Assembly (NCBI GenBank): GCA_025462835.1
Contig: JAOAPH010000228.1
Span: forward strand, 1-34,414
DNA: 34,414 bases
From: Candidatus Angelobacter sp.
Lineage (GTDB): Bacteria; Acidobacteriota; Terriglobia; Terriglobales; Acidobacteriaceae
Direction of reading: 5' to 3'
The notes under the pieces were generated by a model, which saw nothing but the letters and a program-made list of their open reading frames with translations, made no database searches and was not told where the DNA came from. Both the position numbers and the translations under genes were made by a program. Shown one piece after another: positions 1 through 8,562 of this stretch; position 1 is the stretch's first letter, and every line of letters starts with the position of its first letter.

Positions 1-435
1 AATCCAATGGGCGGCATAGTACGCTCTGCCGCTCTTCTCGAGGGGTCCCGGAAAGATCCGCAGGCCATCACCCGCAGTGCGATCTGGACCACAGACAAAA
101 CAGGTTGGAAAGGGATGGTTCATGAACGCGGGACTTTTTGCCGCTGCCCGGCTTGCCTCTTCGAACTCAACTTGGTCGATCGGCATATCTACTGCCCAGC
201 TCAAAGGCGCAGCCTCCGCGATCAACTCATCACCATGCTTCACCAGCACGCCAGAGTTTGCGCCGTCGTTAGAATGGATTTGCAGGTCGCGTGCGATGGG
301 GATGGGCTTTCGCAAAGTCACATCGGCTGGCACGCCCATGGCTGCGGAAATCAGTCCGCAAGTGTATCCGCCATTCCCGGATGTGGGTGGACCGCAGAAG
401 CGCGTAGGAACAAAAATTGTGCGGGAATCCGTCAC
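1..435 (-). CDS. Hotdog/thioesterase-like protein with CxxC motif, 3' end cut by window edge
   Basis: A continuous reading frame of 145 codons runs off the left edge. It starts with GTG at 435-433, overlapping the stop of the upstream aldehyde dehydrogenase (GTGA), so the two are probably translationally coupled; a TAG just upstream in frame rules out an earlier start. The N-terminus carries a Gly/Pro/Cys stretch (RFCGPPTSGNGGYTCG) and the visible C-terminal part has HPFPTCFVCGPDR followed by GDGLRIFPGP. The CxxCG motif followed by a GDGLRIF-like strand resembles uncharacterised acyl-CoA thioesterase-like (hotdog) proteins. That family assignment is from memory and moderate. The ALDH neighbour would fit a role in fatty aldehyde or acyl-CoA metabolism, but this is inference. 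The coding strand is supported by sensible amino-acid composition and the absence of stops over the whole 435 bases. Confidence 0.7.
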   Translation of the reverse strand, partial: MTDSRTIFVPTRFCGPPTSGNGGYTCGLISAAMGVPADVTLRKPIPIARDLQIHSNDGANSGVLVKHGDELIAEAAPLSWAVDMPIDQVEFEEASRAAAKSPAFMNHPFPTCFVCGPDRTAGDGLRIFPGPLEKSGRAYYAAHWI

Positions 436-2009
436 ACTCTACCCTTTCTGAACAACGCGCCCGTCGCTTTCATCGCGCCGGCAATTCGCTTCCTCCAACT
501 TTTCGAGAACAGCAGATCGACAAATCCTCGCATTTGGTCGTGAAATGCGCTGCCATATCCATACCACCAGACCTTGGGAATGCTGGGCAGCATCTCTGAG
601 TCCACATACTTCGTGCGCACCATCTCTTCGAGACCCAAACGCCCGTGGGTCCTGCCCAGCCCGCTCGATTTCACCCCACCGTGCGGCGCCTCGCTGGTGC
701 CGAAACAAGTCAGCACATCATTCACCATCACGGTGCCTGCCTCGATCTTGGAAGCTATCGATTCTCCACGCGCTCGATCTCTAGTCCAGACGCTTGCGGC
801 CAAACCGAATTCGGAATCATTCGCCAGAGCAACAGCTTCTTCGTCAGTATCGAAGCGCACGATTGGCAGCACCGGCCCAAAAGTCTCGTCGCTGAGGATG
901 CGGGAGCCCTTCACTACATCCACCATCACAGTGGGTGCATAGAAATTTTCGCCTAAGTCGGGAAGCCGTTTGCCCCCGATCAGCACGCGGGCTCCCTTCG
1001 AGACCGCATCGGCAACATGCGATTCCACAGTTCTCAACTGCTGCTGGCTGATCATCGGCCCGACTTCCGTCTCGGCATCCTTACCCTGTCCCACTTTCAG
1101 CGACTTCGTCTTCTCTACACAGCGCTCGACAAATCTGTCGTAGATATCACGATGCACGTAGCAACGCTCCACCGACAAACACGTTTGGCCAGCGTTCATG
1201 AACGCGCCCCACACTGCAGCGCTGGATGCCACCTCCACATTCGCATCCTCCAGCACGATCATTGGGTCTTTGCCACCAAGTTCCAGGACGACTGGCAGTA
1301 ACCGCTCCGCTGCTACCATGGCAATCCGTTTACCTGTAGGCACGCTTCCGGTGAAGATCAACTTGTCTATAGGGGATTGCGTCAACGCAGCGCCAGTAGA
1401 ACCATCGCCGATCACGACTTGGAACAAATCCGCAGGCAAGCCCGCAGAATGGAACAACTCGCCGAGTTTTAATGCCGTCAGCGAAGTCAACTCCGATGGC
1501 TTCAACACGACCGCATTTCCGGTGACTAAAGCCGACAGCACATCGCAAGCCGGAATCGAGAACGAATAATTCCACGGACTCACAATCCCAATGACTCCAT
1601 GCGGTTCGCGCAATAGATAAGCGCGTTTTGTCTTCAGTGCGGGATTGCCGTGCGCTACACGCTCCGGCTTGAGAAATGATTTTGCAGCTTGGATGTAAAA
1701 GCGGACCGCATCGAGAACAACCACCACTTCCGTCAGCAGCGCCTCTACTTGGGGCTTCCCCGCTTCGAGGCTGATCTGCGCCGCCACTTCATCCTTGTTT
1801 GCGTAAAGTGCCCGCTGAAAATTTCGCAGCACACGGACGCGCTCTGAGATTGGCGTCTCTCGCCATGTCCGTTGTGCGGCGCGGGCGCGGACAACAGCCT
1901 CATTCACTTGCTCCTGCGAGGCGCACTCAAACTCGCCAAGCACTTCACCAGTAGCAGGATTGGTCGAAGTCACCTTGCGGCCTGTTGTTGTGGCTACTGT
2001 CTGCGCCAT
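432..2009 (-). CDS. Aldehyde dehydrogenase family protein (NAD(P)+-dependent)
   Basis: This 525-residue protein oxidises an aldehyde to the acid with NAD(P)+. The family landmarks are all present: SPWNY at 144-148, the cofactor-binding Lys170 in VVLKPSE, FTGS at 219-222, the general base Glu243 in LELGGKDP, the nucleophile Cys277 in NAGQTC, and ETFGP at 375-379. A C-terminal extension of about 55 residues after the catalytic domain (WWYGYGSAFHDQMRGF, then basic and hydrophobic) is longer than in soluble ALDHs and could be a membrane-associating tail, as in ALDH22-like or fatty-aldehyde enzymes; that is inference. It starts with ATG 32 bases behind truA and overlaps the next gene, so truA, ALDH and the hotdog gene may form one transcript. 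The substrate cannot be assigned from sequence. Confidence 0.93.
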   Translation of the reverse strand: MAQTVATTTGRKVTSTNPATGEVLGEFECASQEQVNEAVVRARAAQRTWRETPISERVRVLRNFQRALYANKDEVAAQISLEAGKPQVEALLTEVVVVLDAVRFYIQAAKSFLKPERVAHGNPALKTKRAYLLREPHGVIGIVSPWNYSFSIPACDVLSALVTGNAVVLKPSELTSLTALKLGELFHSAGLPADLFQVVIGDGSTGAALTQSPIDKLIFTGSVPTGKRIAMVAAERLLPVVLELGGKDPMIVLEDANVEVASSAAVWGAFMNAGQTCLSVERCYVHRDIYDRFVERCVEKTKSLKVGQGKDAETEVGPMISQQQLRTVESHVADAVSKGARVLIGGKRLPDLGENFYAPTVMVDVVKGSRILSDETFGPVLPIVRFDTDEEAVALANDSEFGLAASVWTRDRARGESIASKIEAGTVMVNDVLTCFGTSEAPHGGVKSSGLGRTHGRLGLEEMVRTKYVDSEMLPSIPKVWWYGYGSAFHDQMRGFVDLLFSKSWRKRIAGAMKATGALFRKGRV

Positions 2010-2041
2010 AGAAATCAGCCAATCTTACCTTAGCGGGATTC

Positions 2042-2809
2042 TCAATACTCCACGCTCACAAGGTACAAACCTCTTGCCGGCGCAGTTGCACCCGCCGCCG
2101 ACCGGTTCCGTGCTTCCAGGATTCGACCGATATCCTCCGGCTTGAGCGTTCCCTTGCCCACTAGCAGGAAGGTCCCCACCAGGTTTCGAACCATATGATG
2201 AAGAAACCCATTCCCCCGGACGGTATACACCAGCTCATCTCCCCCGCGCTCCCACGCTGAGGTAAAGATCGTCCGCACATTTTCAGGGGTGCCGTCTACT
2301 TCGGATGACTGGGTTCGGTCGGGATCTACCGCTGCAAATGAAGTGAAATCATGCTCACCAATCACCAGAGTCGCAGCCTGTTTCATTGCCTCTTCATCCA
2401 GCGGATACGGATGGTGATACACATACTTCGCCAGAAATGGCGGACAGATGCTTCCGCGATAAATCCTGTATTGATAGGTCTTCGCCTGGGCACAATGTCG
2501 GGCGTGAAAGTCGGCTCGGACTTCTTCCGCCGACAGAACACGAATCGACTCCGGCAGCAAACTATTCAATGCCTTGACGAAATTCTCTAAAGGAATGGTT
2601 GAGGTGCTCTGGAATGAGGCTACCTGCGCCAGAGCGTGCACCCCGGCGTCGGTCCGGCCCGAACCTTGCGGCAGGACTTTCTCCCCTGTGATTCGTTGCA
2701 TTACTTCCGCCAGAGTGCCTTGGATCGTGGGCCTGTCCGGCTGGACCTGCCAGCCGTTGAAGGCTGATCCGTCGTAAGAGAGGACGAGTTTGATATTGCG
2801 GTCGGACAA
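2042..2809 (-). CDS. truA: tRNA pseudouridine synthase A
   Basis: TruA isomerises uridines 38-40 in the anticodon stem-loop of many tRNAs. The 255-residue length is normal for the family. The N-terminal strand KLVLSYDGSAFNGWQ and the catalytic block GSGRTDAGVHALAQV are both present, the catalytic aspartate being Asp54 in GRTDAG. The C-terminal part holds the usual VRGNGFLHHMVRNLVGT helix-strand block. The best start is TTG at 2809, six residues before the conserved KLVLSYDG strand; a CTG five codons upstream is the only other option before an in-frame TAG. It is probably the first gene of a minus-strand unit, facing away from the TolC-family gene across a 314-base divergent region. Confidence 0.95.
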   Translation of the reverse strand: MSDRNIKLVLSYDGSAFNGWQVQPDRPTIQGTLAEVMQRITGEKVLPQGSGRTDAGVHALAQVASFQSTSTIPLENFVKALNSLLPESIRVLSAEEVRADFHARHCAQAKTYQYRIYRGSICPPFLAKYVYHHPYPLDEEAMKQAATLVIGEHDFTSFAAVDPDRTQSSEVDGTPENVRTIFTSAWERGGDELVYTVRGNGFLHHMVRNLVGTFLLVGKGTLKPEDIGRILEARNRSAAGATAPARGLYLVSVEY

Positions 2810-3123
2810 TCGGGAATGGCTCAGTTTCGCGCTAGCCTAATGCTCTCCTACCAGAATAGAAATGCTGATTCTTACCAACAAATTACAAGAATCCCTAGTT
2901 CCCGGCTTTCATCTTTTCTGGGATGACTTATACTATCGTACTTCCCTGATTGCTCTTGTCCCCCGCAGGCACTAATGCCAGTGCCCGCAACATGGAACTA
3001 ATCTGGGCATCGGTTCGTATACTTTCTTGCAAGCAGCCCTAAATTGATTCATGGTGACCATTCACCGTCATAGCAGTCTTAGAACAGTTGTTTCAACAAA
3101 TAGTTCATAGTCGGAGATCGAGC
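2810..3123. promoter_or_regulatory. Divergent intergenic region (truA / TolC gene) with candidate promoters
   Basis: This 314-base stretch separates two divergent genes and has no convincing reading frame. Two perfect-looking extended minus-10 words TATACT occur on the plus strand at 2929-2934 and 3018-3023, upstream of the TolC gene. Only weak minus-35 matches are visible (for example TTTCAT at 2907-2912, 16 bases before the first). The gene is served by GGAGA at 3112-3116, a good ribosome binding site seven bases before the ATG at 3124. No terminator or clear operator palindrome was seen. The promoter calls are pattern matches only. Confidence 0.3.
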
Positions 3124-5163
3124 ATGCGAGTTTTGCGTCACATGGTGACAACCAGCAAGAATCTACTTGTTCTGGCGACGACATTCACTTTGGTGTTCCC
3201 TGCCAGCGTGTTCGCGCAGGACGCCCCTACGGCACCCAGTGCTACCAAAACCCCTGCCACACAGCGTTCGCTGGTGGACTTTACCAAGCCGAATCTGCAT
3301 TTTCCGAATCCACTTGGGCCTTACAAGGCGCATCAGGTACAGGAGCCGGACTTTTCCAACACGCCGCGCATCGACCAGCTGATCAAGAATGGCGAGTTGG
3401 TGCTGTCGCTTAACGATGCCATCGCCCTCACACTTGAGAACAATCTGGATCTGGCGATTGCCCGCTACAATCTGAACATTGCCGATACAGACATTCTGCG
3501 AGCCAAGGCCGGAAATAGCATCCGCGGCGTAGCTACCGGACTCGTCACCGGCACACCCGGCGGCGGACAAGGTGGCTTCGGAACTGGCGCATCGGGCGCT
3601 GGCGCTGGCGGCACCACCGGCGGCGCAGGTGGCGCAGGTGCAGGAAGTTCAGGACTGGTGCAGTCGACTCTCGGGGCAACAGGACCGGCCGTTCCGCAAT
3701 TCGATCCCTCATTGACATCAAGCCTGCAGATTGAGCACGCGGTGTTCCCGCAATCGAATACCATCACCACAGGTGTGCCCATCTTGCAGCAGAATAGCGG
3801 GACGGCGAACTTTGCCTACAATCAGGGCTTCGCCCCCGGCACGAATGTGTCGGTTGGCTTTAATAACAGCCGTCTAACCACCAATAGCTTGGGAAGCTTC
3901 TTGAATCCTTCTTTGAACAGCAGTTTTCGTTTCACTCTGCAACAACATCTGCTTCAGGGATTCGGAATCGCTTTGAACAAGCGGAATATCTACATTGCTA
4001 ACAACAACAGGAACATCTCCACCCAAGCCTTCCGCAATCAAGTGATTTCTACCGTTTCCCAGATCCAGAATATCTATTGGGACCTGGTAAATGCTTATGA
4101 AGATGTGAAGGTAAAACAGCGTTCGCTTTCGCTGGCGGAAAAAACAGAATCTGATAACCGCAAGCAGGTGGAGATCGGGACTCTGGCGCCTATCGAGATC
4201 GTCCGTGCGGATTCTGAAGTTGCCACCCGCAGGCAAGACCTGATCATTTCTCAAACTAACCTGCAATTGCAACAGGCGCTCATCAAGAACGCACTTACCC
4301 GCAACTTGTCGGATCCTTTGCTTGCCACCATCCCGGTCATACCTACTGACACGATGGTGTTGCCGAAAGAAGAACCGATCACGCCTGTTCAAGACTTGGT
4401 CAAGCACGCGATTGAGAAGCGCCCTGACCTGGAGCAGTCACGCATAGATTTGGTCAACCGTGACATCTCAAAGAAGGCTGCAAAGAACTCGCTGCTTCCG
4501 GCAGTCGATCTGGTTGCGTTTTATGGGGGCTCAGGTCTGGCGGGTTCGCAAAACCCGCTTAGGACCTGCGCTGCGGCTACATGTACTCAGGCAGAACTTG
4601 ATGCTGGGAGGCTGGCTCCAGGGACTGTTGGTGCAGCCGGATTCGGAGACTCATTCGGCAGCTTGTTCGATTCCAGTGCGCCCGACAAAGGTGTTGGACT
4701 CCAGATCACCATCCCTATCCGCAACCGCTCAGCCCAGGCTGACCAGATTCGTTCTGAGTTGGAATTGCGGCAGGCGCAGCTCCGTTATTTGCAGCAGCAA
4801 AACCAGGTTGGCATTGACGTCCGCAATGCCCAGTTCGCACTCCAACAGAACCGAGCCCGGGTGGATGCTGCAATCAGTGGCCGCCAACTCGCGCAGGAGA
4901 GTCTGGACGCGGAGCAGAAGAAGTACACGCTGGGAGCGTCAACCAACATCCTCGTCCTGCAGGCGCAGCGCGATTTGGCTGTGTCCGAATCGAACGTTGT
5001 AGCCGCGATGGCCGCTTATGAGAAATCGCGCGTGGCACTGGACCAGGTTACCGGCGACACTCTCACTAAGCTCGGGATCGTGTTGAATGACGCCGAAGCA
5101 GGTGTAGTCAAACAAACCCCGCAAGTCCCTGATGTAGTCACCGCCACACCCACAAACAAATAA
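3124..5163 (+). CDS. TolC-family outer membrane efflux channel
   Basis: The protein is a TolC/OEP-type outer membrane channel of 679 residues. The frame is open from a TTG at 3088, but the ATG at 3124 is preferred because GGAGA sits seven bases upstream and the product then opens with a signal peptide (basic start, hydrophobic LLVLATTFTLVFPASVFA, cleavage after about residue 31). The mature part has the two OEP repeats: LSLNDAIALTLENNLDLAIARYNLN in pieces near residues 95-118, and a second half with ITIPIRNRSAQADQIRSELELRQAQ and long amphipathic helices rich in Gln, Ala and Leu. Between residues about 143 and 177 lies a Gly/Ala/Thr low-complexity insert, and near 485-500 a small loop with two Cys. 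No periplasmic adaptor or inner-membrane pump is next to it, so its partner must lie elsewhere. A terminator follows directly. Confidence 0.9.
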   Translation: MRVLRHMVTTSKNLLVLATTFTLVFPASVFAQDAPTAPSATKTPATQRSLVDFTKPNLHFPNPLGPYKAHQVQEPDFSNTPRIDQLIKNGELVLSLNDAIALTLENNLDLAIARYNLNIADTDILRAKAGNSIRGVATGLVTGTPGGGQGGFGTGASGAGAGGTTGGAGGAGAGSSGLVQSTLGATGPAVPQFDPSLTSSLQIEHAVFPQSNTITTGVPILQQNSGTANFAYNQGFAPGTNVSVGFNNSRLTTNSLGSFLNPSLNSSFRFTLQQHLLQGFGIALNKRNIYIANNNRNISTQAFRNQVISTVSQIQNIYWDLVNAYEDVKVKQRSLSLAEKTESDNRKQVEIGTLAPIEIVRADSEVATRRQDLIISQTNLQLQQALIKNALTRNLSDPLLATIPVIPTDTMVLPKEEPITPVQDLVKHAIEKRPDLEQSRIDLVNRDISKKAAKNSLLPAVDLVAFYGGSGLAGSQNPLRTCAAATCTQAELDAGRLAPGTVGAAGFGDSFGSLFDSSAPDKGVGLQITIPIRNRSAQADQIRSELELRQAQLRYLQQQNQVGIDVRNAQFALQQNRARVDAAISGRQLAQESLDAEQKKYTLGASTNILVLQAQRDLAVSESNVVAAMAAYEKSRVALDQVTGDTLTKLGIVLNDAEAGVVKQTPQVPDVVTATPTNK

Positions 5164-5180
5164 CCCTCTCCCAGAAAAGT

Positions 5181-5209
5181 AAAAGCCCTGGCAGTTGCCA
5201 GGGCTTTTT
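5181..5209. terminator. Bidirectional rho-independent terminator
   Basis: A nine-base GC-rich stem (GCCCTGGCA at 5185-5193 pairing with TGCCAGGGC at 5196-5204) is flanked by AAAA on the left and TTTTT on the right, so it forms a terminator when read from either strand. It lies between the convergent ends of the TolC gene (5163) and nuoB (5228) and probably serves both. Confidence 0.9.
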
Positions 5210-5227
5210 GCTGCGATATCAAATTTC

Positions 5228-5785
5228 TTAAGCCAGATTCAGCACGCGCCTGAAAGACCCTTTATCGTTTTCAATCTTCTGCTGCAGCAACGTGATCGCA
5301 TAGATAAGTTGCTCGGGACGCGGCGGACATCCGGGAACATAGATATCCACGGGAATCACCTGGTTCACACCTTGCACGAGTGCGTAGTTATTAAAAACTC
5401 CACCAGAGGTCGCGCATGCGCCCATGGAAATGACCCATTTGGGTTCCGGCATCTGCTCCCAGAGTTGACGGATCACCGGCGCCATCTTTTGTGAGACGCG
5501 TCCGGCGATGATCATCAGGTCCGACTGTCGCGGCGAGGGACGAAACACCTCCGCGCCGAATCTTGCGATGTCAAAGCGTGAGGCTCCCATGGCCATCATT
5601 TCGATGGCGCAGCATGCCAGTCCGAATGTCATCGGCCAGACTGAACTCTTCCGCGCCCAATTGATGGCGCTGTCCAGAGTAGTCATGATCAAACCTTCCG
5701 GCTGATCACTCTCTCCGAACGCAACCTTGTGGATGGTCGTGGACCTGCCTGCAAGATTCTCGGCTCTATCAGTTCCTTCGCTCAT
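5228..5785 (-). CDS. nuoB: NADH-quinone oxidoreductase subunit B (complex I, cluster N2 subunit)
   Basis: NuoB carries the tetranuclear Fe-S cluster N2 that hands electrons to quinone in respiratory complex I. All four cysteine ligands are visible in the 185-residue product: the tandem pair Cys58-Cys59 in [10 protein letters not shown], Cys124 in MGACATSGG and Cys153 in [10 protein letters not shown]. The frame is open upstream to 5938, but the extra 51 residues look unlike NuoB, and ATG 5785 gives a normal N-terminus; no strong ribosome binding site helps decide. No nuoA, nuoC, nuoD or other complex I gene is adjacent, so it is an orphan copy or a dispersed subunit gene. It is divergent from the receiver-like gene and converges on the TolC gene with a shared terminator. 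Confidence 0.93.
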   Translation of the reverse strand: MSEGTDRAENLAGRSTTIHKVAFGESDQPEGLIMTTLDSAINWARKSSVWPMTFGLACCAIEMMAMGASRFDIARFGAEVFRPSPRQSDLMIIAGRVSQKMAPVIRQLWEQMPEPKWVISMGACATSGGVFNNYALVQGVNQVIPVDIYVPGCPPRPEQLIYAITLLQQKIENDKGSFRRVLNLA

Positions 5786-5897
5786 GTGTTCAATTCTATC
5801 CTGTTGTTTATTCCATGCCAACCAAATCAACTCTTGGAAATCCGTGAATATTACGCCCCAGTACAAAGCGTGCGTTGTTCCCTGCATCGGACACAGC

Positions 5898-6278
5898 ATG
5901 GCTGCCGCAAAAGCGAAAAGACTGTGTTTCCTTGTCATTGAAGTGGAACCGGCTCAAGGATTATCCACAAGAAAATTGCTCATTGAAACCGCCAAGCACA
6001 ATGTGATTACCGCGTACAGCGGCAAGGAAGGGATGCAGACATTCGATCGCTTTCCTCAGGTCGACGCAGTCGTAGTTGACTCTCAATTGCGGGACATGAA
6101 ATGTGAGGAAATCTCAAAGTACATCAAGAGTCAGAACCCACTTATCAGAGTGATCGCCCTTTCGCCTCGTGACGAGCTTCCAAAGAATGTCTGCAATTCA
6201 GATCGCGTTGTGCTCGCTCACGATCCCGCGGCTCTACTCTCGTTACTCGAGGAGTTGGGGTCTGCGCCGGTCTTGTGA
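5898..6278 (+). CDS. Stand-alone, degenerate response-regulator receiver-like protein
   Basis: This 126-residue protein has the length and strand pattern of a single CheY-like receiver domain with no output domain. The strand FLVIEVEP (residues 11-18) corresponds to the usual acidic-pocket strand but has Glu15-Val16 instead of two Asp. The strand [10 protein letters not shown] places Asp61 at the phosphoacceptor position, Ser89 in VIALSP takes the switch Ser/Thr position, and the usual Lys-Pro near the last strand reads Asp109-Pro110. So the phosphoacceptor is kept while the acidic pair and the lysine are altered, and phosphorylation may be weak or absent. The ATG at 5898 was chosen because the fold begins just after it; the frame is open further upstream but that part lies in the region divergent from nuoB. 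Its stop abuts the stop of the convergent MDR gene. No kinase is nearby. Confidence 0.6.
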   Translation: MAAAKAKRLCFLVIEVEPAQGLSTRKLLIETAKHNVITAYSGKEGMQTFDRFPQVDAVVVDSQLRDMKCEEISKYIKSQNPLIRVIALSPRDELPKNVCNSDRVVLAHDPAALLSLLEELGSAPVL

Positions 6279-7307
6279 CTACGGGTTCAGGACGATCTTT
6301 CCAAACTGCTGGCTCTTCTCCAATCGCTCATGCGCGGCGCGAGCCTCTCGCAGCGGGAAGGTCTTGTCAACTACGGGCTTCAATTTTCCGCTGAAGACGT
6401 GTTTCAGCACTTCGTGCAACTCGCCCATGGTACCCATGTACGAGCCAAGAAATGACAATTGCTTTGCAAACAGGACACGCAGATCGAATTGCGCCTCCGG
6501 ACCGGTCGTAGCACCGCAGGTGACTAGCTTGCCGCCCGGTTTGAGCGATTTAACGCTCTCATTCCATGTGGCCTTGCCTACATGTTCAAGCACGATGTCG
6601 ACTCCGGCCCTGGCGGTGATCTTCTTGACCTCATCGGAGATCTTTTCTTTGTAATGATTGATCGTGTAATCCGCGCCGAGTTCACGCGATTTGTCCAGCT
6701 TGGCCTCGTCACCGGCGGTGGCAATGACTTTCGCGCCCAGCATCTTGGCAATCTGTATCGCCGCCGACCCTACGCCCGAGCCTCCGCCCAGCACCAATAC
6801 GATCTGGCCAGCTTTGATATCGCAACGTCCAACTAGCATGTGCCATGCAGTAAGGAATACCAGGGGAATGCTGGCAGCTTCGTCGTACGTGAGTGCAACC
6901 GATGCAGGGATCGGGATCACACTCACTCGCGGCACGGCAATGTATTCGCGGTTGCCACCGTCATTCAGATATCCGAGCACGGTAAACTCGCGACACATAT
7001 TCTGCCGCCCCTCCATACATTGCTGGCAGTGTCCGCAGAAGTTCATGGGCGCGAGTAGAACGCGTTGACCAGTTTTCAAGTCATTGATGTACTCGCCTAC
7101 CTCCGCAACGTCCCCGGAGACATCACTCCCATTGATGTGCGGCAGTGTCACTCCCGGCAATCCCTTGCGTATCCATAAGTCCAAATGATTCAGCGCGCAT
7201 GCCTTCACGCGGATCAGCACTTCGTCCTTGCGCATCTCCGGCTCAGGCACATCTTCATACTTCAAGACTTCCGGACCGCCAAACTCATGGAACCGAACAG
7301 CTTTCAT
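6279..7307 (-). CDS. MDR-superfamily zinc-binding alcohol dehydrogenase / quinone oxidoreductase-like protein
   Basis: This 342-residue medium-chain dehydrogenase/reductase has the GroES-like N-terminal half and a Rossmann half with GGGSGVG at 174-180. A structural-zinc lobe with four cysteines (Cys91, Cys94, Cys97, Cys105 in CGHCQQCMEGRQNMC) is present. At the catalytic-zinc site the usual Cys-His pair is not conventional: residues 38-43 read CALNHLD, and the GHE motif is replaced by NGSDVSG. It therefore looks like the hybrid class with structural but doubtful catalytic zinc, and alcohol oxidation or quinone/enone reduction are both possible. The ATG at 7307 is preceded by a strong GAGGAG eight bases upstream, better than the GTG or other starts up to 7340. 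It is divergent from the GHL10 gene. Confidence 0.9.
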   Translation of the reverse strand: MKAVRFHEFGGPEVLKYEDVPEPEMRKDEVLIRVKACALNHLDLWIRKGLPGVTLPHINGSDVSGDVAEVGEYINDLKTGQRVLLAPMNFCGHCQQCMEGRQNMCREFTVLGYLNDGGNREYIAVPRVSVIPIPASVALTYDEAASIPLVFLTAWHMLVGRCDIKAGQIVLVLGGGSGVGSAAIQIAKMLGAKVIATAGDEAKLDKSRELGADYTINHYKEKISDEVKKITARAGVDIVLEHVGKATWNESVKSLKPGGKLVTCGATTGPEAQFDLRVLFAKQLSFLGSYMGTMGELHEVLKHVFSGKLKPVVDKTFPLREARAAHERLEKSQQFGKIVLNP

Positions 7308-7426
7308 TCTCGTCTCCTCGGCAACCAAGCAATTTACCACGGCGACAAGAACTGACGGGCGAACTGCCGGCCCAGCCAGAACTGCCCATATCGTTGTACA
7401 ATCCGCTCGCGATAGGGAGTGTCTAT

Positions 7427-8551
7427 ATGGATAGAAGAACTTTTCTAAAAACAGCCGCGATTGGAACTGCCGCTCTAAGTGCGACCGGATTTTCCTTCGA
7501 TGTAGATGGATCGAAACGCAAGCCGCTGAAGAACTGGGTGTGGCTTACTGTCGATACGAAGAAATCAGCAGACGAATGGAAAGCCCTTTTCGCAACCATG
7601 CGGGAGTCCGGAGTTCAGGTCATCGTCCCTGAGGTCTACGACGGCAAGAACGCGTTTTTCCCTAGTACACGATTGCCGGTAAGCACTGACCTTTTGGGAA
7701 CGATGTTGCCTCTAGCACACGCAGCAGGACTCGAAGTCCATGCGTGGATGTGGTGCATGCCGTGCATGATTCCCGAGATCATGTCGAAGCATCCCGATTG
7801 GTACAACGTAAACGCGAAAGGAGAGTCGGCGGTCGACAAGCCCGCTTATGTTGATTACTACAAGTTTCTCGATCCCGGTCGTCCCGAGGTCCGCGAATTT
7901 ATTCAGGGCACGGCGAAGGAACTGGCGAACATCGCCGAGCTCGACGGAGTACACCTCGATTACATTCGCCACCCCGACGCCATTCTCGCTTCAGGGCTGT
8001 GGAAGAAGTACAACATCGTTCAGGACAAGGTTTATCCGCCCTACGATTACGGATACACCGATTTTGAGCGGACTGAATTCAAGAAACTGCACGGCCGAGA
8101 TCCAATGCAGATCAAAGATCCTACGAATGACAGCGATTGGATGAAGTTCCGTTATGACATGGTCACCGATCTTGTAAATCAATACCTCGTCCCCGCCGTC
8201 CACGCGAAAGGCAAAGTCATCAGCGCTGCCGTCTTCCCTGGCCCAACGCTCGCGAAGCAGATGGTCCGCCAAGATTGGGGACGCTGGAACCTCGACGCAT
8301 TCCTTCCGATGCTCTACAACAGCTTTTACCAAGCAGGTCCGGAGTGGGTAAAGCAGCAAACGCGTGAAGGAGTATCAACCGTGAAACGACCGGTTTACAG
8401 CGGCCTGTTCATTCACGACATGGACGAACCCAAATTCACGCAGACGGTCGACATGGCCTTGAAAGGCGGCGCATCGGGCCTCGCCCTCTTTTCCGGCGGC
8501 GGCATGACGCCGGCAAAGTGGAAAATCCTGAAAGACGTTTCTAAGTCCTGA
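7427..8551 (+). CDS. Tat-signal GHL10-type glycoside hydrolase-like protein (DUF187 fold)
   Basis: The 374-residue product begins MDRRTFLKTAAIGTAALSA, a twin-arginine export signal, so it should act in the periplasm or be released. The body is a TIM-barrel of the glycosyl hydrolase-like 10 type: WVWLTVDTKKSADEW near 38-51, the strand GLEVHAWMW near 101-109, and the hallmark DGVHLDYIRHP at 173-183 with the presumed catalytic Asp178. Members have been linked to peptidoglycan or other glycan cleavage, but the substrate here is unknown. AGGGAG lies seven bases before ATG 7427, which selects this start over ones further upstream. A strong terminator follows, so this is a single-gene unit. Confidence 0.85.
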   Translation: MDRRTFLKTAAIGTAALSATGFSFDVDGSKRKPLKNWVWLTVDTKKSADEWKALFATMRESGVQVIVPEVYDGKNAFFPSTRLPVSTDLLGTMLPLAHAAGLEVHAWMWCMPCMIPEIMSKHPDWYNVNAKGESAVDKPAYVDYYKFLDPGRPEVREFIQGTAKELANIAELDGVHLDYIRHPDAILASGLWKKYNIVQDKVYPPYDYGYTDFERTEFKKLHGRDPMQIKDPTNDSDWMKFRYDMVTDLVNQYLVPAVHAKGKVISAAVFPGPTLAKQMVRQDWGRWNLDAFLPMLYNSFYQAGPEWVKQQTREGVSTVKRPVYSGLFIHDMDEPKFTQTVDMALKGGASGLALFSGGGMTPAKWKILKDVSKS

Positions 8552-8562
8552 CTACACCCCGC

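Noticed and set aside
7-543. Plus-strand frames over the left edge
   Set aside because: They lie opposite the GTG-initiated hotdog-like gene and the end of the ALDH and show no protein-like pattern.
3088-3123. TTG start of the TolC-family gene at 3088
   Set aside because: It adds 12 residues before the signal peptide, while the ATG at 3124 has a good ribosome binding site.
5786-5938. N-terminal extension of NuoB by 51 residues
   Set aside because: The extra part is unlike any NuoB N-terminus and covers the divergent promoter region of the receiver-like gene.
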